Part shown: positions 1 through 8,549 of the stretch, piece by piece | Numbering within the stretch: position 1 is the first letter of the stretch | How the letters are laid out: every line of letters begins with the position of its first letter | Position numbers and translations under genes: made by a program | NCBI RefSeq assembly: GCF_003258605.2 | Contig: NZ_CP031264.1 | Span: 2,914,001-2,978,000 of the forward strand | Length of the DNA: 64,000 nucleotides | Direction of reading: 5' to 3' | From: Peterkaempfera bronchialis | GTDB taxonomy: Bacteria; Actinomycetota; Actinomycetes; Streptomycetales; Streptomycetaceae | The notes under the pieces: generated by a model | Seen by the model: only the letters and a program-made list of their open reading frames with translations | What the model was told of the DNA's origin: nothing | The model's database searches: none

Positions 1-567
1 GGACTGCTGGCCGTGGTCGCCCTGCCGAGCTTCGGGCCCAAGGTCCGGGCGCTGCTCAGCGGCGGGCTCTTCCTGCCGCTGGTGATCCCGGAGATCGTGC
101 TCGGCGTCGCGATGCTCTCGGTCTTCGCCAAGCTGCACATCACCCTCAGCGTGACCACGCTGGTGCTGGGCCACCTGGTGGTGATCCTGCCGTACGCGGC
201 GCTGATCCTGCTGGGCGCCCATGGAGCCCTGGACCCCTCCCTGGAGGAGGCCGCTGCGGACCTCGGCTGCGGTCGCGTGCGGACCTTCTTCAAAGTGACC
301 CTGCCGCTGATGCGCCAGGCGCTGATGGCGGCGTGGCTGCTCTGCTTCACCATCTCCTTCGGCGACATCGTGATGTCCACCTTCACCAACGGCGTCGGCT
401 CCACCACCCTGCCGCTGCGGGTGTACTCGCTGCTCAAGGGCGGCCTCACCCCGGAGATCAACGCCCTCGGCACGCTGCTGATCCTCTTCACCTTCCTGAT
501 CATCCTCGGTGTCGGCCTGCGCCAGATGCGCCAGATCCTCGCCGGCGGCGACCGGCCCTCCTCGTGA
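1..567 (+). CDS. ABC transporter permease, PotC-like (5' end outside window)
   Basis: Inner-membrane permease of a polyamine/opine-type importer. The frame is open from base 1, so the N-terminus lies outside the window and 188 residues are visible. Several hydrophobic helices are present. The cytoplasmic EAA loop that docks on the ATPase is seen as EEAAADLGCG followed by PLM about 90 residues in. The C-terminus is a short basic tail. The next gene, 48 bp downstream, encodes the matching solute-binding lipoprotein, and the ATPase follows, so this is the second permease of a PotABCD-like set. Family assignment is firm; substrate is not determinable. Confidence 0.9.
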   Translation, partial: GLLAVVALPSFGPKVRALLSGGLFLPLVIPEIVLGVAMLSVFAKLHITLSVTTLVLGHLVVILPYAALILLGAHGALDPSLEEAAADLGCGRVRTFFKVTLPLMRQALMAAWLLCFTISFGDIVMSTFTNGVGSTTLPLRVYSLLKGGLTPEINALGTLLILFTFLIILGVGLRQMRQILAGGDRPSS

Positions 568-614
568 CCGGCCGCGGCCCCCTGCTCGCCGCCGTCCCCC
601 TCGAAAGGACCTCC

Positions 615-1688
615 ATGCGCACCAACCTCATCGCCGCCTGTGCGGCGACCGCCGCCCTGCTCGCCACCTCCGCCTGTGCCTCGGGCGGCAGCGGTGACGG
701 CTCCGCCGGGAACGGCGGCGGGAAGTCCCTGCACATCTACGCCTGGGCCGGTGAGATCCCCGACTCGGTGGTCAAGGGCTTCCAGCAGGAGACCGGCATC
801 AAGGTCACCCTGGACACCTTCGACAGCAACGAGACGATGACCGCCAAGCTCAGCGCGGGCGGCGCCGACTACGACCTGGTGGAGCCCAGCCAGTACGCGC
901 TCCAGCAGCTGGTCGGCCAGAAACTGGTCGGCAAGCTGGACCACTCCAGACTGAAGGGGCTGGACAACCTCGCCCCCAAGTTCCGCGACCCGTCCTTCGA
1001 CCCCGGCAACGCCTACAGCATCCCGTGGATCTGGGGCACCACCGGCCTGGCGTACAACGAGGACTGCACCGGCGGGCCGGTGGACAGCTGGCAGGCCCTG
1101 TTCGACGGCAAGTACAAGGGCAAGTCGTACATGCTCGACAACATGCTGGCCGCGTACATCGCCGGACTCCAGGTCAACGGGTACCGCGCCACCAGCACCG
1201 ACCCGGCCGAGATCCAGAAGGCCACCGACTCGCTGAAGGCGCAGAAGTCCCAGCTGGCGGGCTACAACTCCACCAACTACCCGCAGCTGCTGGCCACCGG
1301 CCAGGCGTGCGTGGCCGAGGCGTGGAGCGGGACGGCCATGGCCAAGGTCGTGGAGAGCAACAAGAAGGTCCACTACACGCTGCCGCGCGAGGGCGGTTCG
1401 CTCTGGACCGACAACCTCTCCATCACGGCGCGGGCCAAGAACGTGGACGCCGCCTATGAGTTCATCAACTACACGCTGCGCCCCGAGGTCGCGGCGCTGG
1501 TCACCGACGACGGCTCCTCGGCCTCCACCAACCAGGCCGCCCGCGCGAAGATCAAGAAGACCGACCTGCTGGAGAACCCGGCCGTCTACGCGCCCGACGC
1601 GGCCGTCGCCAAGGCGGACTTCCTGCTCGACCCGGGCCAGGCCATGCAGCTCTTCCAGCAGGGCTGGATGAAGATCAAGGCATCCTGA
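615..1688 (+). CDS. Spermidine/putrescine-type extracellular solute-binding lipoprotein (PotD-like)
   Basis: The protein has 357 residues. The ATG at 615 was chosen because GAAAGGA lies 5-11 bases upstream and the N-terminus is a lipoprotein signal (MRTN, hydrophobic stretch, lipobox TSAC near residue 20). The mature part begins with a Gly/Ser linker, and LHIYAWAGEIP is the typical strand opening PotD-like binding proteins. It would capture the ligand outside the membrane and deliver it to the adjacent permeases. PotD-like proteins bind polyamines, but relatives bind other amines and opines, so the ligand is open. Upstream in-frame codons overlap the permease and lack a signal peptide. Confidence 0.92.
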   Translation: MRTNLIAACAATAALLATSACASGGSGDGSAGNGGGKSLHIYAWAGEIPDSVVKGFQQETGIKVTLDTFDSNETMTAKLSAGGADYDLVEPSQYALQQLVGQKLVGKLDHSRLKGLDNLAPKFRDPSFDPGNAYSIPWIWGTTGLAYNEDCTGGPVDSWQALFDGKYKGKSYMLDNMLAAYIAGLQVNGYRATSTDPAEIQKATDSLKAQKSQLAGYNSTNYPQLLATGQACVAEAWSGTAMAKVVESNKKVHYTLPREGGSLWTDNLSITARAKNVDAAYEFINYTLRPEVAALVTDDGSSASTNQAARAKIKKTDLLENPAVYAPDAAVAKADFLLDPGQAMQLFQQGWMKIKAS

Positions 1689-1698
1689 GGAGCCGGCC

Positions 1699-2847
1699 GT
1701 GACCGTACTCACCCCCGCGACCGCAGCCTCGGCGCAGCCCCCCTCGGACGCACCCGCCGTGCGGCTGACCGGAGTCGGCAAGTCCTTCGGCGGCGCCGCC
1801 GCCGTCAGCGACGTCGACCTCACCATCGCCCAGAACGAGTTCTTCTCCATCCTCGGCCCGTCCGGCTGCGGCAAGACCACGCTGATGCGGATGATCACCG
1901 GGTTCGAGACGCCGACCACCGGCACCGTCGAACTGGGCGGCCGGGACGCCACCGGCCTGCCCCCGCACCGGCGCGACCTCAATATGCTCTTCCAGAGCTA
2001 TGCCCTCTTCCCCCACCTCACCGTCGCCGAGAACGTCGGCTTCGAGCTGCGGGTCCGCAAGCTGGTCCCCCGGTCGGAGATCCCCCGGGTGGTCGAGGAG
2101 GCGCTCGCCCTGGTCCGGCTGGAGGGGTTCGGCAAGCGCACCATCAGCCAGCTCTCCGGCGGGCAGAAGCAGCGGATCGCCCTGGCCCGCGCCCTGGTCT
2201 CCCGGCCGTCGCTGATCCTGCTGGACGAGCCGCTGGGCGCGCTCGACCAGAAGCTGCGGCTGGAGATGCAGCTGGAGCTCAAGCGCCTCCAGCGCGAGGT
2301 CGGCGTGACCTTCATCTATGTCACGCACGACCAGGAGGAGGCGCTGACCATGTCCGACCGGATCGCCGTGATGAACGGCGGCCGGGTCCTCCAGGTGGAC
2401 ACCCCCGAGGCGATCTACGACCGCCCGGCGGTCCGCTTTGTGGCCGGATTCATCGGCACCTCCAGCATCCTCAGCGGCACCGTGGCCGCCCGGGGCGCGC
2501 ACCGGGTGCTGGAGGTCCCCGGGATCGGCACCCTGCCGCTCCCGGCCAACGACCTCCCGGCCGGCTCCACCGCCCACCTCTCGCTGCGGCCGGAGGACCT
2601 GCGGGTGGAGCACGTGCGGGCGGAGCAGGCCGGCGCCCCGGCCGGCGACGGCCGGTTCGCCCTGGAAGCCGTACTCCAGCAGGCGGTCTACCTGGGCCAC
2701 GGCCTGCGCTACCACTGCACCCTGGCGGACGGCACCACCGTGCAGATCGAGCAGACCGGCCGGGACGGCCGGGCCGTCACGCTCTCCCCCGGCGACACCG
2801 TCCGCATCGCCTGGCGCCCGGAGGACGGCCGCGTCCTGCCGGACTGA
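1699..2847 (+). CDS. ABC transporter ATP-binding protein, PotA-like
   Basis: Cytoplasmic ATPase of the same importer, 382 residues, GTG start 11 bp after the binding-protein stop. Walker A GPSGCGKTT is at residues 53-61, the signature LSGGQKQR near 151, Walker B LLDEPLGALD near 172 and the switch histidine in VTHDQEEA near 207. A C-terminal TOBE-like region of about 100 residues follows, as in PotA/FbpC/MalK ATPases. All catalytic elements are intact. The tight spacing argues for a single transcript with the genes on both sides. Confidence 0.94.
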   Translation: MTVLTPATAASAQPPSDAPAVRLTGVGKSFGGAAAVSDVDLTIAQNEFFSILGPSGCGKTTLMRMITGFETPTTGTVELGGRDATGLPPHRRDLNMLFQSYALFPHLTVAENVGFELRVRKLVPRSEIPRVVEEALALVRLEGFGKRTISQLSGGQKQRIALARALVSRPSLILLDEPLGALDQKLRLEMQLELKRLQREVGVTFIYVTHDQEEALTMSDRIAVMNGGRVLQVDTPEAIYDRPAVRFVAGFIGTSSILSGTVAARGAHRVLEVPGIGTLPLPANDLPAGSTAHLSLRPEDLRVEHVRAEQAGAPAGDGRFALEAVLQQAVYLGHGLRYHCTLADGTTVQIEQTGRDGRAVTLSPGDTVRIAWRPEDGRVLPD

Positions 2848-2934
2848 CGCCGCCGCCCCCGCCACACCCCCGAACCGCACCACCCCTGCGCGCTGCGTAC
2901 CCGCCGCGCAGCGGCCTACCGAGGAGCACAGAGA

Positions 2935-3732
2935 GTGAAAGTCGCCGTCGCCCAGTTCGGGCCGACCGGCACGGTCTCCGAGAACCAGACCGTGATCTCC
3001 CGTATGACGGCCGCCGCCGCAGGGGCGGGAGCCGACCTGATCGTCTTCCCCGAGGAGGCGATGCTCTCGGCCGACGACTCCGAGACCCCCCTCCCCGAGG
3101 CGGCGGCCACCGCCTGGCCGGGCTTTGTCCGGCACCTCTCCGCCGCCGCCCGAGAGCACGGCATCGCCGTCATCGCCGGCGGCTACGAGGCCGACGGGAC
3201 CACCCCCGACCTGCCGTACAACAGCCTGGTCGCGGTCGACACCGACGGCACCGTGCTGGCGACCTACCGCAAGATGCACCTCTACGACGCCTTCGCCTAC
3301 CAGGAGTCGCGCCGCGTGCTGCGCGGCGAGGCCGGGCCCTGCGTGGTGCGGATCGGCGAGTTCAACGTCGGCCTGGTCAACTGCTACGACATCCGGTTCC
3401 CCGAGTTCACCCGGACCCTGGTGGAGATGGGCGCCGACCTGCTGTCGGTCTCCGCCGCCTGGGTGCGCGGCCCGCTCAAGGAGGACCACTGGGCCACCCT
3501 GCTGCGCAGCCGCGCCATCGAGAACACCTGCTGGGTGGTGGCCTCCTCGCTGGTCAGCGAGGACTGCATCGGGATGTCCATGACCGTGGACCCGCTCGGC
3601 GTGGTGCGCGGCGCCCTCGGCGAGGAGAGCGAGGGCCTGCTGCTGGTCGACATCGACAAGGAGCGGCTGGACGAGGCCCGCACCCGACTGCCCGTACTGC
3701 GCAACCGGCGCATCTTCATCCAGGGACGCTGA
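2935..3732 (+). CDS. Carbon-nitrogen hydrolase (nitrilase superfamily amidase)
   Basis: Predicted cytosolic amidase of 265 residues, normal for the omega-amidase/carbamoylase branch. The Glu-Lys-Cys triad is visible: FPEE near residue 40, YRKMH with Lys near 113, and NCYDIRFPE with Cys near 150. GAGGAGC lies 10-16 bases before the GTG start. It sits between a polyamine-type transporter and an RraA/BKACE pair with 2 bp to the next gene, so it probably hydrolyses an amide in the imported compound or a derived intermediate. Family and active site are clear; substrate is inference only. Confidence 0.9.
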   Translation: MKVAVAQFGPTGTVSENQTVISRMTAAAAGAGADLIVFPEEAMLSADDSETPLPEAAATAWPGFVRHLSAAAREHGIAVIAGGYEADGTTPDLPYNSLVAVDTDGTVLATYRKMHLYDAFAYQESRRVLRGEAGPCVVRIGEFNVGLVNCYDIRFPEFTRTLVEMGADLLSVSAAWVRGPLKEDHWATLLRSRAIENTCWVVASSLVSEDCIGMSMTVDPLGVVRGALGEESEGLLLVDIDKERLDEARTRLPVLRNRRIFIQGR

Positions 3733-3734
3733 CC

Positions 3735-4421
3735 ATGCCGATCACCATCCGCCCGATGCCCGCGCCGCTGGACCCCGCCCTGGTCGAGAAGCTGGCCCGG
3801 GTCGACTTCCCCACCCTCGGCCACTACCTGGAGGAGGGCTTCTGCACCCCGGAGCTGCGCCGCCACGCGGGCGAGCAGCGGATCGTGGGCCGCGCGGTGA
3901 CCGTACGGATCACCGCCCTGGACTCCACCCTGCTGCACCACGCGGCGGGCATCGTGGCCCCCGGTGACGTGGTCGTGGTCGACTGCGGCGGCGACCGGCG
4001 GCACGCCCCGCTCGGCGAGGTCGTGGTCAATGCGCTGGCGGCGCGCGGCGCGGCGGGCGCCGTGGTCGACGGGACCTGTACGGACATCGACGCGCTGCGT
4101 GCGCTGGGCCTGCCGGTCTTCGCCCTGGGCACCTCGGTGCTCACCACCAAGCTGCACGGCATCGACGACGGCGGGCTCAATGTCCCGGTCAGCTGCGGCG
4201 GGGTCACCGTACAGCCGGGCGATGTGGTGCTGGGCGACGCCAACGGCCTGCTGATCGCCGGCCCGGAGCGGCTCGCCGCCGTGATCGACACCGCGCTGGC
4301 CGACGACGCGGAGGAGCCCGACCTGATCGCCGACCTGCACCGGGGCGGCCGGCTGGGCGACCTCACCGGTGCCACCGACACCCTGGTCGGCCTGGGCGCC
4401 CTCCCCGGCCCCACCCGCTGA
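3735..4421 (+). CDS. RraA-like protein (HMG/CHA aldolase or regulator fold)
   Basis: The protein has 228 residues with the RraA/MenG-like fold: a substrate-loop region containing VAPGDVVVVDCGGD, then GEVVVNALAARGAAGAVVDG and a TCTDIDALRALGLPVFA segment. Members include 4-hydroxy-4-methyl-2-oxoglutarate/oxaloacetate aldolases and the RNase E inhibitor RraA. The Asp in DGTCTD matches the metal-proximal position of the aldolase branch. Translation is coupled to the amidase (2-bp gap). In this catabolic operon an aldolase or decarboxylase role is more plausible than RNase control. Confidence 0.85.
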   Translation: MPITIRPMPAPLDPALVEKLARVDFPTLGHYLEEGFCTPELRRHAGEQRIVGRAVTVRITALDSTLLHHAAGIVAPGDVVVVDCGGDRRHAPLGEVVVNALAARGAAGAVVDGTCTDIDALRALGLPVFALGTSVLTTKLHGIDDGGLNVPVSCGGVTVQPGDVVLGDANGLLIAGPERLAAVIDTALADDAEEPDLIADLHRGGRLGDLTGATDTLVGLGALPGPTR

Positions 4422-4500
4422 CCTGCCCGTACGCCCCTGATCCCCGATGGCGTGGCTCGCCGCACGGCGGGCCACGCCTTCCCGAAAGGACCCCACCACC

Positions 4501-5211
4501 GTGTTCCTCAAGGCCGCCATCAACGGAGGACTGACCAAGCAGGACCACCCGGCGACCGCCGTCACCCCGGAGGAGATCGCCGCCGACACGCTGGCCGCAG
4601 CCGAGGCGGGCGCCGACGTCGTCCACCTGCACATCCGCGACGCGGACGGCGGCCAGAGCATCGCCCCGGACGCGGTGGACGCGGTGCTGTCGGCGGTCCG
4701 CCGGGTGGCCCCGGACGTCACGGTCGGGATCACCACCGGCCTGTGGACCTGCAACGGCCATGCGGACCGGTACGCCAAGGTCGCCACCTGGAACCTGCTG
4801 CCCGACTTCGCCTCGGTCGCCTTCTGCGAGGAGGGCGCGGCGGAGACCGCCGAACTGGTCGTGGCCCGGGGCATGGTGCTGGAGAGCGCGGTGTGGAGCC
4901 TGGACGACGTACCGGCGCTGCTGGCCTCACCCACCCTGCACAGCAATGTGCGCATCCTCATCGAGCCGGAGGACGAGGACCCCGACACCGCCGTCGCCCA
5001 CGCCCGCGCCATGGCCGACCGGATCACCGCCGCCGGAGTCACCTGCCCCCTCCTCTACCACGGCTTCGGCCCCACCGTCTGGCCCGTCCTGCGCGCCTCC
5101 CTGGCCGACGGCCACCAGGCCCGCATCGGCCTGGAGGACGGCACCACCCTCCCCGACGGCACCACCACCCCCGACAACCCCACCCTCATCCACGCCGCCC
5201 TCACCCTCTGA
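4501..5211 (+). CDS. 3-keto-5-aminohexanoate cleavage-type enzyme (BKACE, DUF849)
   Basis: BKACE enzymes condense a beta-keto acid with acetyl-CoA and cleave it to acetoacetate and an acyl-CoA. The GTG at 4501 was chosen because it follows GAAAGGA and opens the family start FLKAAINGGLT. The metal ligands appear in VVHLHIRD near residue 45 and the conserved RIGLEDG near residue 212. At 236 residues it is shorter than the usual 270-310, the loss falling mainly in loops. It closes the operon and is followed by a terminator hairpin. Its acceptor substrate cannot be predicted here. Confidence 0.87.
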   Translation: MFLKAAINGGLTKQDHPATAVTPEEIAADTLAAAEAGADVVHLHIRDADGGQSIAPDAVDAVLSAVRRVAPDVTVGITTGLWTCNGHADRYAKVATWNLLPDFASVAFCEEGAAETAELVVARGMVLESAVWSLDDVPALLASPTLHSNVRILIEPEDEDPDTAVAHARAMADRITAAGVTCPLLYHGFGPTVWPVLRASLADGHQARIGLEDGTTLPDGTTTPDNPTLIHAALTL

Positions 5212-5218
5212 CCCCCCA

Positions 5219-5262
5219 GCGGCACCGGCCCACCTCCCCCACCCACCCCGGACCGGTGCCGC
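5219..5262 (+). terminator. Hairpin after the BKACE gene
   Basis: A perfect 10-bp inverted repeat, GCGGCACCGG (5219-5228) and CCGGTGCCGC (5253-5262), begins 7 bases after the BKACE stop codon. It probably ends the operon that starts before the window. Confidence 0.6.
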
Positions 5263-5309
5263 CCACCATCTCACCGCTGTGCGGGGCGTCATGGACGGCG
5301 AGTTCGCCG

Positions 5310-5464
5310 AGCGGTAGGGCATCCCCGCACGCAGGGCGAAGAGCGCCCAGCCTCTGCCCGGGCCGGGCCGGGCCGGGCGCTCTGCCGTCCGCGCCCGCCA
5401 TCCGAGGCCCGGCGGCCTCAGAGACGCGGGCGGACCAGTTCCGCAGGGTCGACCCGGACGGGGA
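5310..5464. repeat. Direct repeat R1 (~155 bp)
   Basis: First of three near-identical direct repeats (R2 at 7649-7803, R3 at 9988-10147). It opens with AGCGGTAGGGCATCC, contains a GC-rich terminator hairpin and ends inside a coding 3' end that encodes PVRVDPAELVRPRL plus stop on the minus strand. R1 and R2 end the two HATPase genes, while R3 ends the Uma2 gene. R3 differs by one substitution and one extra CCGGG unit. Confidence 0.95.
5340..5383 (-). terminator. Terminator hairpin inside repeat R1
   Basis: Perfect 9-bp arms AGAGCGCCC (5340-5348) and GGGCGCTCT (5375-5383) enclose a run of CCGGG units. It lies 35 bp beyond the stop of the minus-strand HATPase gene and is copied in R2 and R3. 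Confidence 0.75.
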
Positions 5465-5906
5465 GCAGGACGGCCAGACGTCGGTCACCAGTCACCATCT
5501 GGTCAGCCGCAGCCTCGAACCACACGACCTTCCCCGCACCCGACGGCGTCCAGCCCCACGAGTGCGCAAGCCCTGCGACCAGGCGCAGCCCGCGCCCTCC
5601 CGTCACCACGTCCTGGGCCGCGTCCGGGTCGGGAGGGCGAAGGCTGGTGTCGGCGACCTCCACCCGCAGCCGCTCACCGGTCCACCGCACAGTCACGCGA
5701 CACCGCGCTCTGGTGTGCTCTATCGCGTTCGCCAGAACCTCGCTCGCGCAAAGCTCCACATCGCGCAGCGCCTCATCCGACAGCGGCACCTTCCAGAAAC
5801 GCGCAATGTCGGTGATCAACCGCCGCGCGGGACGAACCGCCGCCGCATCCGGCTCGACGGCCCACTCATACGGCACCGGGAAGGAAGCCGTCTCCAAGGG
5901 GCTCAT
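5418..5906 (-). CDS. ATP-binding protein of the anti-sigma/RsbW HATPase type, copy 1
   Basis: The protein has 162 residues. The ATG at 5906 overlaps the stop of the upstream small gene as TGATG, indicating translational coupling. A GHKL kinase-like ATPase fold is seen: the N box ELCASEVLANAIEHT near residues 55-70 and the glycine box GGRGLRLVAGL near 115-125. Such proteins bind ATP and usually sequester sigma or anti-anti-sigma factors, or act as partners of XRE regulators in streptomycetes. The last 14 residues (PVRVDPAELVRPRL) are identical to the end of the Uma2 protein at 10101-10679 and come from repeat R1, so the C-terminus is a hybrid. The copy at 7757-8245 is the same protein. Confidence 0.88.
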   Translation of the reverse strand: MSPLETASFPVPYEWAVEPDAAAVRPARRLITDIARFWKVPLSDEALRDVELCASEVLANAIEHTRARCRVTVRWTGERLRVEVADTSLRPPDPDAAQDVVTGGRGLRLVAGLAHSWGWTPSGAGKVVWFEAAADQMVTGDRRLAVLLPVRVDPAELVRPRL

Positions 5907-6157
5907 CAGTCCGGATCTCCCTCCGGCTCGGCAGGCGAGCCGTGGGCGGGGAGCAGAGTGGAGCCGTCCCGGGGAGCTGTCCACTCCTTTCCTCCGCCGG
6001 GCGGGCGCAAGTGGTAGGAGTAGACGCCCTCACCCGGTATGTCCACGACCACACCGACGACGCCGGTCGTCGTGTCCTGCGCGAGGTCTCCCAGGCGGGC
6101 AGCCCAGGTCGGTGCGGGTTCATTCGCGTCTGCGGGATTGCCGCGTCGTCCGCTCAT
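5906..6157 (-). CDS. Small unknown protein coupled to XRE/HATPase module, copy 1
   Basis: The protein has 83 residues of unrecognised function. It contains a short beta-rich core (TTTGVVGVVVDIPGEGVYSYHLRPPGGGKEW is its central span at residues 29-59) between Pro/Glu-rich ends. Similar small proteins commonly sit between XRE regulators and HATPase genes in streptomycetes. Its stop overlaps the HATPase start (TGATG), and the XRE stop lies about 50 bp upstream. The copy at 8245-8496 differs only at a synonymous base. Confidence 0.75.
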   Translation of the reverse strand: MSGRRGNPADANEPAPTWAARLGDLAQDTTTGVVGVVVDIPGEGVYSYHLRPPGGGKEWTAPRDGSTLLPAHGSPAEPEGDPD

Positions 6158-6210
6158 GCAACAGAAGGTAGGCGGGCGACTACAGCTGAATATGAATCAG
6201 GGGAATACTG

Positions 6211-7439
6211 CTATCCGTCCAGATGGAAGCGGTCGGACATGCGGCGAAGCTTCTCGCGGGTGGCGGTGCGCTCCGCGTAAACGATCTTGCGCAGGGCGGC
6301 GCGTCCGATCGGATGGTTCCGAACGAGCTGCGGCGCGATCCGCTCGGCGGCCTCCAGCTCAGCCAGGGCCTTGTCGCGGTTGCCGTCCCAGAGCCACGCG
6401 CGCGCGAGGTCCATGCGGTGATGGCCGCGTCGGGAGTTGGGGAGCATGGCGACCTGCGCGGGTCGGCGCGCTCGTGAAGAAGCAGAGCCTTGGCGTGATC
6501 GCCCATCTCCAACTGGACCGAGATGGAGTGGATTTGCACGTTTCCAGCGGAGAAGGTCAGCGAGTGGCGATCGAAGACGGGGGCGCTGGTGGCAGCCATG
6601 CGCTCTGCGGCCGTCCGGGCAAACCGAATGCGATCCTCGGTCTCGGTCACGTTGCCGGCCCGTGCCGCCGAGACGGCTGCTCGAAGTTGCAACGTGCCCC
6701 ATGCTCGGATGGCGAGAGGCTCTCCGGCGTCGTACTCCTCCTGGATCGAGCGGAGGGCTTTGTCGGAGAGCGTCAGCGAATCGGCCCAGTCCGCGGTGGC
6801 CCACATGTCCCAGACCCGCATCCAATCGGCTACGGCAGGCAGCACCGCATCCCCGGAACGTTGCGCCGCCCAGGCCGCGCGTTCACACGCCATGGCGATC
6901 AGCTCGGGATGGCCGAGAGTGTGCGCGGCCGTGTGGGCGAACTTGCAGCAGACGGCATAGATGGCGAACGCCTCTTCGCGCTCATGGCCTGTTGAGTTCT
7001 CCGCCAGGGCTCGAGTCTCTCGGAGCAGGTCGGGAAGGACACGCAGGATTGCGACGTTCGCTGCCGCGTCGCGAAGCCGATGCAACCGTGCGGTCTCCTG
7101 CCACAACTGGGCAGATGTACGGGGCTGCCCATCGAACACAGGCGTCAGGTCGTAGCGGCGCAACTCACGAAGGATAGACGAGGCAGCCACCTGCCACTGG
7201 TTCTCGGATGCCTTGCCCGCGACGAAGGGCCGCTCGATGAGATCGTTGGGGTGGCAATGAAGTGCCGCCGCGACTTCATTGATGATGCCGGCCCGGTCGA
7301 GTTCAATGTGCCCCTTCTCGACCTTCGACACCCATCCCTGGGTTCGCCCGAGCACCGCCCCGAGATCAGCTTGTGGCATGCCCAATCGGAGCCGCTGACG
7401 GCGAATGCGCTTCCCGATCGACTCTCGCTCCTCCAGCAC
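6211..7439 (-). pseudogene. XRE-family regulator with TPR-like domain, copy 1 (frameshifted)
   Basis: The N-terminal helix-turn-helix (residues about 8-65, with LGMPQADLGAVLGRTQGWV) and most of the alpha-helical C-terminal domain match the intact 409-residue copy at 8550-9779. Around 6460 a G run has three bases where copy 2 has four. This shifts the frame at HERADP and gives an unrelated 94-residue tail ending at 6180. The original C-terminus survives in another frame and ends at 6211. Either copy 1 is inactivated, leaving a regulator with an intact DNA-binding domain and altered C-terminus, or the missing base is a sequence error. Confidence 0.8.
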
Positions 7440-7648
7440 CGTCGTCCCTCCCCGGCAGTCTGCCTGCTACCCGCTGCCACACAGTTCGGCCTACGGGGGA
7501 CAGTACCCGGAGGGGCGGGGTGGGATTGCGAAGACGGCCTACTGCCGAGGTCGCTACCTGGGTGCCAGCGACGCCACCCTCCAACCCCCCAGCGGCACCC
7601 GACCCCTTGCCTCGTGGCAAGCGGTCGGCAAGCCCGTTCACCACGCCC
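7440..7648. other. Promoter-side spacer of the module, copy 1
   Basis: About 210 bp between the XRE start and repeat R2, duplicated at 9780-9987 with one substitution (C at 7569, A at 9908) and one G-run indel (near 7496). I see no gene. A small hairpin CTTGCC-TCGT-GGCAAG occurs near 7608. It should hold the module's promoter. Confidence 0.5.
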
Positions 7649-7803
7649 AGCGGTAGGGCATCCCCGCACGCAGGGCGAAGAGCGCCCAGCCTCTGCCCGG
7701 GCCGGGCCGGGCCGGGCGCTCTGCCGTCCGCGCCCGCCATCCGAGGCCCGGCGGCCTCAGAGACGCGGGCGGACCAGTTCCGCAGGGTCGACCCGGACGG
7801 GGA
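7649..7803. repeat. Direct repeat R2
   Basis: Second copy of the ~155-bp direct repeat, 2339 bp from R1 and apparently identical to it. It contains the terminator hairpin at 7679-7722 and the last codons of HATPase copy 2. Recombination between R copies would amplify or delete the intervening module. Confidence 0.95.
7679..7722 (-). terminator. Terminator hairpin inside repeat R2
   Basis: Same AGAGCGCCC/GGGCGCTCT stem as in R1, downstream of HATPase copy 2. Confidence 0.72.
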
Positions 7804-8245
7804 GCAGGACGGCCAGACGTCGGTCACCAGTCACCATCTGGTCAGCCGCAGCCTCGAACCACACGACCTTCCCCGCACCCGACGGCGTCCAGCCCCACGA
7901 GTGCGCAAGCCCTGCGACCAGGCGCAGCCCGCGCCCTCCCGTCACCACGTCCTGGGCCGCGTCCGGGTCGGGAGGGCGAAGGCTGGTGTCGGCGACCTCC
8001 ACCCGCAGCCGCTCACCGGTCCACCGCACAGTCACGCGACACCGCGCTCTGGTGTGCTCTATCGCGTTCGCCAGAACCTCGCTCGCGCAAAGCTCCACAT
8101 CGCGCAGCGCCTCATCCGACAGCGGCACCTTCCAGAAACGCGCAATGTCGGTGATCAACCGCCGCGCGGGACGAACCGCCGCCGCATCCGGCTCGACGGC
8201 CCACTCATACGGCACCGGGAAGGAAGCCGTCTCCAAGGGGCTCAT
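7757..8245 (-). CDS. ATP-binding protein of the anti-sigma/RsbW HATPase type, copy 2
   Basis: The sequence matches the 162-residue protein at 5418-5906, with the N box NAIEHT and glycine box GGRGLRLV intact. The start at 8245 again overlaps the upstream stop. This copy belongs to the module whose XRE regulator is intact (8550-9779), so it is the likelier functional set. The Uma2-derived 14-residue tail is present here too, encoded by R2, so the fusion predates the tandem duplication. Confidence 0.88.
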   Translation of the reverse strand: MSPLETASFPVPYEWAVEPDAAAVRPARRLITDIARFWKVPLSDEALRDVELCASEVLANAIEHTRARCRVTVRWTGERLRVEVADTSLRPPDPDAAQDVVTGGRGLRLVAGLAHSWGWTPSGAGKVVWFEAAADQMVTGDRRLAVLLPVRVDPAELVRPRL

Positions 8246-8496
8246 CAGTCCGGATCTCCCTCCGGCTCGGCAGGCGAGCCGTGAGCGGGGAGCAGAGTGG
8301 AGCCGTCCCGGGGAGCTGTCCACTCCTTTCCTCCGCCGGGCGGGCGCAAGTGGTAGGAGTAGACGCCCTCACCCGGTATGTCCACGACCACACCGACGAC
8401 GCCGGTCGTCGTGTCCTGCGCGAGGTCTCCCAGGCGGGCAGCCCAGGTCGGTGCGGGTTCATTCGCGTCTGCGGGATTGCCGCGTCGTCCGCTCAT
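8245..8496 (-). CDS. Small unknown protein coupled to XRE/HATPase module, copy 2
   Basis: An 83-residue protein identical to copy 1; the one base difference (G at 5945, A at 8284) is silent. It is translationally coupled to HATPase copy 2. Function is unknown; gene order XRE - small protein - HATPase suggests a three-part regulatory unit. Confidence 0.75.
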   Translation of the reverse strand: MSGRRGNPADANEPAPTWAARLGDLAQDTTTGVVGVVVDIPGEGVYSYHLRPPGGGKEWTAPRDGSTLLPAHGSPAEPEGDPD

Positions 8497-8549
8497 GCAA
8501 CAGAAGGTAGGCGGGCGACTACAGCTGAATATGAATCAGGGGAATACTG

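Noticed and set aside
1675-3489. Long minus-strand reading frame (about 600 codons) opposite the ABC ATPase and amidase
   Set aside because: It is antisense to two genes with intact catalytic motifs, composed of Gly/Asp/Arg/Ala-rich low-complexity sequence. High GC suppresses stop codons and makes such frames common.
5211-7599. Sixteen-base match ACCCCCCAGCGGCACC at 5211 and 7584
   Set aside because: First considered as an attachment-site remnant. The left copy is part of the BKACE terminator stem and the match is short and GC-rich, so chance or a shared hairpin motif is sufficient.
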